Below are positions 7,023-14,693 of a stretch of 14,693 nucleotides of DNA, one piece after another. Source of the stretch: Bryobacterales bacterium (GTDB lineage Bacteria > Acidobacteriota > Terriglobia > Bryobacterales > Bryobacteraceae). Every line of letters begins with the position of its first letter. Position 1 is the first letter of the stretch. Location of the stretch: contig PKZC01000172.1 of NCBI GenBank assembly GCA_003132905.1, forward strand, positions 1 through 14,693, in the 5' to 3' direction. The notes beneath the pieces were generated by a model. It was not told the DNA's origin. It was given only the letters and a program-made list of their open reading frames with translations, and did not search any database. The position numbers and the translations under genes are program-made.

Positions 7023-8405
7023 TCAGAACCTTTCTCTCCAGTAGATGTAGGGATAAATGAAGGCTTGGTCTTTTTGTGCTTGCTTCAGGTACTCGCCGGG
7101 AAAGAGCGTGCCAACGCCGAGGCCGAACGTGGTGTACTTATTCGGGGTAATAGTCGCCATCATCTCGACGCTCTCGCCGATATGCGCGCTGGTGGCCTTT
7201 ACGTCATGAACGGTGAGGGTGCCCAGGTAGTTATACAGCCCATCTTGAACATTTGCGAGCCAGAATTCTCGGCCGTCCACCTTCACCGTCAGCTTTTTGA
7301 AAGGACTGAATTGGACCCCGGCGCGCAGGTCTTTGAGATTCTTAAACCCGAACGCTCCGGTCAAGCTGTTCATCGGCTGATTGAATCCATACATATTGTC
7401 GAACGTTTCGCGAACATCGTTTTTCTTAGCGTTATCACCCGACGCATACTCGTAGTCGGTGCTCACCCGCGGCTTCCAGCCGAACGGAGTGACCGTCCAT
7501 CCAACACCCGTCAACAGGGCGTTTGCGTCCACATGATCGTTGGAATAATCCCCGAATTCATGGATCGGTTCGAAGTTATAGTCGAAACGGCCCGGCAGCG
7601 TGCCGATCCAGCGGCCACCCACCGCGAGTGTGTTCGCATTCCCGGCCTTTCCTTCCTTGCTCTTGACCGTGTCGTACGTTCTGGCAATGAAGTAAGGCTC
7701 CAGCGATGCGCCTGGAACCAGCTGACCGAAGGTATTGTAATCAGCGTAAATGTGGGCCCCGGGCGTGTGCTCATCCAGGCCTGCGGGATTAACCAGGTCT
7801 TCTGAACCCGCTACTAGTTGGGTTTTGAAATACTTCGTCGTGATCGTGCCGTTCGCCACATCGAAGTTTCTCGCCGTGTTGGCCCACCAATCATCCCGGG
7901 ACGCAAGCAGGTGGCCGGAGCCAATGACCATATTTTGCCGGCCCACTTCGACGAAAACACCCGGGCCTTCTGGATGGCCAAGGCTGACCCAGGCCTGGTG
8001 AAGATCGATGGGATTAGAGATAGCGTTGGAAGGCTGGGTCTTATAGAAAAACACGCGGGCGTCCTGGGCTTCGAGCATAAAATGCAGCCACGAAGAAGGC
8101 TGGAATGACAGGCCCAGCCGCTCCTGGCTCAGCACGTAGGAGTCGGCAGGAGTGATGCTGAACGGCCCATCGGTGGCCTCCCAGCGCTCCTGTATCAAGC
8201 CACTGAATTTGAACGTGCGAAGCAGGTAGTTCATCGGCCCGGATCTGTCGGCTTGCGTGGTGCCGGTTTGATCGGCATCCGCTTGGCTCGCTGACGAGCC
8301 AGCAGTGTTGCCCGCCGGCGTCGCATTTTGTCCCAATAGCGCCATGGGACTCGTTGCGATTAAGACGAATCCTAGCGAGGCAAAGCCAGGGAAGCAGTGT
8401 TTCAT
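7023..8405 (-). CDS. Alginate-export-type outer-membrane beta-barrel protein
   Basis: A 460-residue outer-membrane protein resembling the alginate export family (AlgE-like barrels), which in other bacteria carry anionic polysaccharide or small solutes; the cargo here is unknown. Start ATG 8405 is chosen because GAGGGAAG lies directly upstream and the residues after it form a signal peptide (MKHCFPGFASLGFVLIATSP, then MALLG). The frame stays open to 8882, but that upstream part belongs to an acyltransferase relic read in the same frame. After a Ser/Ala/Gln-rich linker the barrel begins near FKFSGLIQERWEA. It contains family hallmarks: SYVLSQERLGLSFQPSSWLH, VGRQNMVIGSGHLLASRDDW and WWANTARNFD. 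It ends in Phe (YIYWRERF), as expected for insertion by the BAM machinery. Transcription may start at 8961-8988 and run through the pseudogene. Confidence 0.85.
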   Translation of the reverse strand: MKHCFPGFASLGFVLIATSPMALLGQNATPAGNTAGSSASQADADQTGTTQADRSGPMNYLLRTFKFSGLIQERWEATDGPFSITPADSYVLSQERLGLSFQPSSWLHFMLEAQDARVFFYKTQPSNAISNPIDLHQAWVSLGHPEGPGVFVEVGRQNMVIGSGHLLASRDDWWANTARNFDVANGTITTKYFKTQLVAGSEDLVNPAGLDEHTPGAHIYADYNTFGQLVPGASLEPYFIARTYDTVKSKEGKAGNANTLAVGGRWIGTLPGRFDYNFEPIHEFGDYSNDHVDANALLTGVGWTVTPFGWKPRVSTDYEYASGDNAKKNDVRETFDNMYGFNQPMNSLTGAFGFKNLKDLRAGVQFSPFKKLTVKVDGREFWLANVQDGLYNYLGTLTVHDVKATSAHIGESVEMMATITPNKYTTFGLGVGTLFPGEYLKQAQKDQAFIYPYIYWRERF

Positions 8406-8479
8406 AACTTCCCTCTTCGGCGCGGACCACCGGAATGTGAGGAAGAAACCGGGACCAGTACACCGGTACCTGGGGAGAA

Positions 8480-8866
8480 CTAACGACTCAAGAATTGCGC
8501 CACGCCGTCCTTGCCCATGTAACGCTCCAGCACATGAGCGTCGGTTTTGCGCAAATCGACGACGATCAAGCCGTGCAGGGCATCGGCAAAGCGGCGGTCC
8601 ACCTGGAAAGCAACCAGTTTGGCCGCCCAGCTTCAGATATTGCTTCAACAGTACCGGCACGCCTTTGCGATCGGTTCCCACGTCGTCGATGAGAGTGGAA
8701 AGCTCTTCAACGTCCCAGACCGTGGCGCCTATCAGTTCATCCGCCAATTTCGAGGATTTGTCTCCGAGCGGACGTTGCCGAGACGGATTCCTCGCCCGCA
8801 CCAGCGGCGTCAGTTCGGGCGATTGCCGACGCCAATAATCGTCAGATACATTCGAGTGTTTCGCAT
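8480..8866 (-). pseudogene. Chimeric relic: leader codons fused to acyltransferase tail
   Basis: ATG 8866 sits nine bases after GGAGG (8876-8880), exactly as in the LVIVD-like gene, and begins MRNTRMYLTIIGVG, but that frame stops within 18 codons. From about 8830, in another frame, the sequence becomes the C-terminal part of a PlsC/COG3176-type ('putative hemolysin', lysophospholipid acyltransferase) protein: SPELTPLVRARNP, WDVEELSTLIDDVGTDRKG and VPVLLKQYLKLGG. A one-base insertion near 8621-8625 moves the rest to a third frame: AKLVAFQVDRRFADALHGLI, VVDLRKTDAHVLERYMGK, ending FLSR and TAG (8482-8480). The catalytic N-terminal domain is absent. The family name comes from memory of the conserved tail. 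The structure suggests that a deletion or recombination joined a copied promoter/leader to an unrelated gene end. Confidence 0.65.
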
Positions 8867-8901
8867 GATATGTAACCTCCAATCATGAAGGGATTTGATT
8901 C

Positions 8902-8915
8902 ACGTTCCTGAACGT
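8902..8915. promoter_or_regulatory. Palindrome ACGTTCCTGAACGT in the 5' leader
   Basis: Perfect 6-bp arms ACGTTC and GAACGT with a two-base spacer, 35 bases upstream of ATG 8866. It corresponds to 5410-5421 in copy A. The arms are kept although the surrounding bases differ, which supports a binding site. Confidence 0.45.
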
Positions 8916-8960
8916 TGGACTAGTCCCCTAGTAAAAAGCTAAGGGAAGATCCTCAGTTCA

Positions 8961-8988
8961 GCCATACCACGAGGATGGTAATTGTGAA
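8961..8988 (-). promoter_or_regulatory. Predicted promoter with dyad in the spacer, copy B
   Basis: TTCACA (8988-8983) and TATGGC (8966-8961) are 16 bases apart on the minus strand, aligned with the promoter at 5467-5494. The -10 box is poorer than in copy A. The spacer carries TACCA-CGAGGA-TGGTA (8965-8980), the same 16-bp length as in copy A; the fifth arm pair is A-T here and G-C there, so symmetry is kept despite the change. It may now drive the alginate-export-type gene. Confidence 0.4.
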
Positions 8989-9010
8989 TAGACAGCGGCA
9001 GTAGACTTTG

Positions 9011-9486
9011 CCGGAACACTGCGCTGGGCCTCCCTGCCGATTAGTACGGGCTTCTAACCGGTCCTCGGCGAGCACATCGCTACCGCTGCTCCAAGAATTG
9101 ATGACGTTAATGCTGAGCATACCGGCGTAGTTCGATTTGTCAATACTATCGCCAAAACACGATGGCCTCCCATCTTGAATCCACTGCGCTGCGCCGCCTT
9201 TCCGTTTATAACCCTGGCAACCCAACGAAGATGATGAAGACCGTGGTAGGTGAGGTAAACTTTTGCCAGACGATGATGCGAGATGCAAGCGGGGATATGC
9301 TGGTTCATCGTCGGGAAATACCTCGATAGCCGATTGCTTCAGCTCCCGCGTTTCTGGAGGATAGAGGTGTGCCCGTCCTAAATTGTGTGGATCATCCAGT
9401 CCCAGCGGCGATCAGTTTCACGGTTGTAATTGCTTTGAACACGTTCTTCGACCCCATGCGTCGAATCACCGTAAAGGAGTAGCAGT
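9011..9486. other. Intergenic stretch with no recognised gene
   Basis: I translated both strands through this stretch. The short open frames (for example the minus-strand frame from about 9288 to 8953, which runs through the leader repeat) show no family motif, no signal peptide and no ribosome binding site I trust. The last bases hold the ribosome binding site AAAGGAG (9473-9479) of the small gene starting at 9487. It is probably decayed sequence. Confidence 0.5.
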
Positions 9487-9883
9487 ATGGAGAACGAAAC
9501 ACTGATCGCTTCAATGACGCGGTTTCTCTCCCTCTTCAGCCTGGTGTCAGGCCTAGCCGTTGCGGGAACCTGGTCAGGATTTCTCGTGGATGCCGGATGC
9601 TTCCGAAGCGCGGAAGAGAACCACAATGTGTCGGACTCGCCAGTCCTCAAGGATGTGGGCTTGGAAATCCGGCTTTGAGCAAAGACCCATGCGTTTGCCC
9701 GTTGTGCAGTCTGATGACGAGGCGGTGGCGCTCGATTCCGCCGGGAACACGCAGGCGAGTCAGTTAGTCCAGCAAGGTGTAAAGTCTCCCTGGTACGTTA
9801 CTGTGAATGGGGAGATGAGAAAGAGAACAATTGCGGTGAGTTCGATAGCGCCTGCCGCGAGCTCGAACAAGTCGTCGAAATAG
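9487..9883 (+). pseudogene. Broken gene for a small secreted acidobacterial-type protein
   Basis: ATG 9487 has AAAGGAG seven bases upstream and starts a signal peptide (MTRFLSLFSLVSGLAVAG within the first 28 residues) followed by TWSGFLVDAGCFRSAEENHN. The frame reaches LEIRL and then a TGA (9676-9678). It resumes in the same frame as AKTHAFA, and after one extra C near 9699-9701 continues in another frame as VVQSDDEAVALDSAGNTQAS, then WYVTVNGEMRKRTIAVSSI and TAG (9881-9883). I recall intact homologues reading through as LEIRxCxPxAKTxxFAVVQ, so about four codons seem lost at the stop and one base gained afterwards. The full-length product would be about 130 residues, exported, with unknown role. 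Confidence 0.6.
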
Positions 9884-10237
9884 AGGGAAGCGAGCGCGCA
9901 CGAGAAGGCTATATTCCGCTGAGAGCTATTCCTGTCATCGGCACATTGCCGCGAGGAATAACGCAGGGGTGAAATGCGTGAACTGGTGTGTGTCATCCGC
10001 GATTAGTTGACCAGCGTTCTGGGAATCCTTTCGACCATTCCCGTATGGCTCTCGGATACGGCGTATACCGAAGTCATCCACTTGGCAGCATTACGCTAGA
10101 TCTCTATCGCAAGTGCACCGGCGGTAAATGTCTGCTGGAGCAACTCGATGGTATATGGGCGGGGCAGTTTCCATCGAGCTGTTTGAAGGGAGCCGCTGGC
10201 GTGTGCGGAGGACGAGGTCAGCTATGGGGTGGCAATT
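9884..10237. other. Unassigned stretch, possible gene relic
   Basis: Two plus-strand pieces look protein-like but are in different frames: GILSTIPVWLSDTAYTEVIH (about 10018-10077) and TLDLYRKCTGGKCLLEQLDG, then IWAGQFPS (about 10093-10176). Stops interrupt both. I do not recognise the family, and no ribosome binding site or signal peptide supports a complete gene. Confidence 0.3.
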
Positions 10238-10351
10238 TGTGACGCTTATGGGTTGGAGCACGTGACAACAACCAAGCGGTCAACCTCGAACGCCGAGCTT
10301 GCGGAGAATGGTCATCATCGGGCACCAATTCGTGAACGCCGATTGAAACAG
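10238..10351 (-). repeat. Parent copy of the DUF2892 3'-end repeat
   Basis: Covers the last 24 codons of the intact DUF2892 gene and about 40 bases beyond its stop, and matches 5517-5633. The region past the stop contains GAGCACGTGACAACAA, identical in both copies, centred on the hexamer CACGTG. Confidence 0.75.
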
Positions 10352-10464
10352 GTTGAGTCCGACGAAAGCGGTGAACAGATACCAATACGGACTCACCCAG
10401 TAGCCCAGCGCCAGTGTCAGCATCACAAAAGCGCCGGCGATCAAGCGGAGATAGCGGTCAACGT

Positions 10465-10468
<4 letters not shown>
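10280..10468 (-). CDS. DUF2892 (YgaP-type) small inner-membrane protein
   Basis: A 62-residue protein with two short membrane segments ([18 protein letters not shown] and [18 protein letters not shown]) and the family's terminal motif [14 protein letters not shown]. Many DUF2892 proteins keep this Cys-Pro, and in some it belongs to a rhodanese/sulfur-handling context; its role with efflux pumps is unknown. Start ATG 10468 is well supported: AAAGGAGGA lies seven bases upstream inside the pump gene, and the start codon overlaps the pump's TGA as ATGA, so translation is probably coupled. It is the last gene of the adaptor-pump-DUF2892 operon. A partial copy of its end lies at 5559-5633. Confidence 0.85.
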
Positions 10469-13634
<3,166 letters not shown>

Positions 13635-13638
<4 letters not shown>

Positions 13639-14693
13639 GGCTTGACCTCAACGCGCGTTCCGTCCGTGAGGCCCTGCGGAACGGGGGCAATTACTTTTTC
13701 ACCGGCGCTTAGTCCGGAGAGCACCTCTATTTGCTGGTTGGCTTTGTCGCCCAGCGTGATCAAGCGCGTTCTTGCAACGCCGTTCTCTGCGACAAATACC
13801 GATTGCAGTTGGCCCCGTTCGGTCACCGCTCCGACGGGTATTGCAAGCACCGGCCGGCTGCCCAGTTGGAACTTCGCGCGGCCGAAGATGCCCGACCTCA
13901 GCCCCGGCTCCGCGGGCAAGTCGATCTTGACCGTATACGCGCGCGATGCCGCGTCCACCGAGGGCACGATCTCGGAAACTCGCGCGTCGATGGTGCGATT
14001 GATCCCGTCGAGCGTTACTGACACCGGCTGGCCAGTCCGAATAGCGCTCAGTTTGGATTCTTCCACTGAGGCTTCGAGCCGATAGCCATCGCGCTCGATG
14101 GTGAGCAGCGGCGCACCGGGCGCCGCGAGATTTCCCGGATCCACAGACTTCGCCGTGACGATTCCCGAGAAAGGCGCCACCACCTCGGCGTAGCTCCGCG
14201 TCACTTGTGCCGCGCGCACTTCCTGGTCGGCCTGAGCCAGCTTCGCATCCATCTGAGTTCGCTTCGCCCGCACCATCTCGAACGCTGCTTGCGCCGCCTT
14301 CAGCTTGGCTGACGCTTCATCAAACTCCTGGTCGGAGATCGATTTCTTCTCATACAGCTCGTTCATGCGCTTGAAAGTGGCTTGCACCAGGTCCAGATTC
14401 GCCCTCGCCGCCGCCACTGCGCTGTCAGCTTCGGGAAACCCATTTCGAACTTCCTCGCGCGCCGCCGCAGCCTGATTCGCGCTGGCGTCCAAGTCGCGTG
14501 CATCGAGGACTACCAGCAACTGCCCATCGCGAACGCGGTCGCCCACTTGCACTTTCACCTCGCGAACGTAGCCCATCCATTTCGCGGCAATGATGGCGGA
14601 AGAGCGGGCACGCACCGTACCTGTGGCCTCGTAGTTCATCGGCCATTGCTGAATGGCAGGAGCCACCACGCTCACCGTGATGATGGGTGCGGC
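13635..14693 (-). CDS. RND periplasmic adaptor (membrane fusion) protein, 5' end outside the window
   Basis: HlyD/AcrA-type adaptor linking the pump to an outer-membrane channel. The frame is open to the right edge, and the N-terminal signal or lipid anchor lies beyond it; the in-frame GTG at 14675 is not a credible start because the barrel strand already runs through it ([20 protein letters not shown]). Visible order: first lipoyl half ([20 protein letters not shown]), a coiled-coil hairpin rich in Ala, Gln and Lys (about 14470-14210), second lipoyl half ([20 protein letters not shown]), beta-barrel, and membrane-proximal domain ending [20 protein letters not shown]. The stop TGA overlaps the pump's GTG start, giving an operon with coupled translation. 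Confidence 0.92.

Larger units (their letters stand above)
8855..9010 (-). repeat. Promoter/leader repeat, copy B
   Basis: Diverged direct copy of 5361-5517 in the same orientation: identical start-codon region (AGTGTTTCGCAT, 8855-8866), identical ribosome binding site and spacing, same-position palindrome, and same 16-base promoter spacing. Two fewer bases lie next to the ribosome binding site than in copy A. The similarity fades just beyond ACTTTG (9005-9010). Confidence 0.75.

Noticed and set aside
7065..7805. A 246-codon plus-strand frame opposite the alginate-export-type gene
   Set aside because: Antisense shadow; the minus-strand protein has a signal peptide, barrel motifs and terminal Phe.
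9436..9446. GAAC-AC-GTTC near the small secreted gene as a further copy of the leader palindrome
   Set aside because: Arm order is reversed (GAAC...GTTC, not GTTC...GAAC) and the flanks are unrelated.
4813..10279. Insertion sequence or transposon as the cause of the rearrangements
   Set aside because: I found no transposase fragment, terminal inverted repeats or target-site duplication; the repeats are direct and gene-derived.

Overview
The window looks like a piece of an Acidobacteriota chromosome. The main evidence is a secreted von Willebrand factor A protein of the 'VWFA-related Acidobacterial' type (5764-6687), together with small secreted proteins of a style I associate with that phylum. 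The assignment is by recognition from memory, not by a search. I see no tRNA, rRNA, CRISPR array, intact insertion sequence or phage gene.

Layout. (1) 1-4816, plus strand: a compact efflux operon. It holds the 3' part of an RND inner-membrane pump, a TolC-type outer-membrane channel overlapping it by 17 bp, and a small two-helix membrane protein overlapping the channel gene. (2) 4813-5372, minus strand: a secreted LVIVD-like protein whose signal peptide and body lie in different frames, separated at a run of five A. Its stop codon shares the tetranucleotide CTAG with the converging plus-strand gene. (3) 5373-5763: its promoter and leader, a 25-codon relic of a DUF2892 gene, and a short inverted repeat. 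(4) 5764-6687, plus strand: the intact VWFA protein. (5) 6688-7022: a frameshifted, internally deleted relic of the C-terminus of a methyl-accepting chemotaxis protein. (6) 7023-8405, minus strand: an intact outer-membrane barrel of the alginate-export type. (7) 8406-9010: a chimeric pseudogene (a second copy of the LVIVD gene's promoter and first codons joined to the tail of a PlsC/COG3176-type acyltransferase) and its upstream region. (8) 9011-10279: mostly unassignable sequence with one broken small secreted-protein gene. (9) 10280-14693, minus strand: a second efflux operon of periplasmic adaptor, RND pump and DUF2892 protein, joined by 4-base GTGA and ATGA start/stop overlaps.

How it fits together. 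Two tripartite-efflux modules of different RND subfamilies point toward each other. Between them lies about 5.5 kb in which two intact envelope genes (VWFA, alginate-export barrel) sit among at least five gene relics. Two families of diverged direct repeats tie the region together. One is a promoter/leader module present at 5361-5517 and 8855-9010. The other is the 3' end of the DUF2892 gene plus its downstream flank, present at 5517-5633 and 10238-10351. The simplest reading is segmental duplication followed by decay. The most interesting signal is in the promoter/leader repeat: a 16-bp dyad lies exactly between the -35 and -10 boxes, with a paired base change between copies, and a second palindrome (CGTTCNNGAACG) lies in the 5' untranslated region of both. 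Together these suggest an undescribed regulator with two operator sites.
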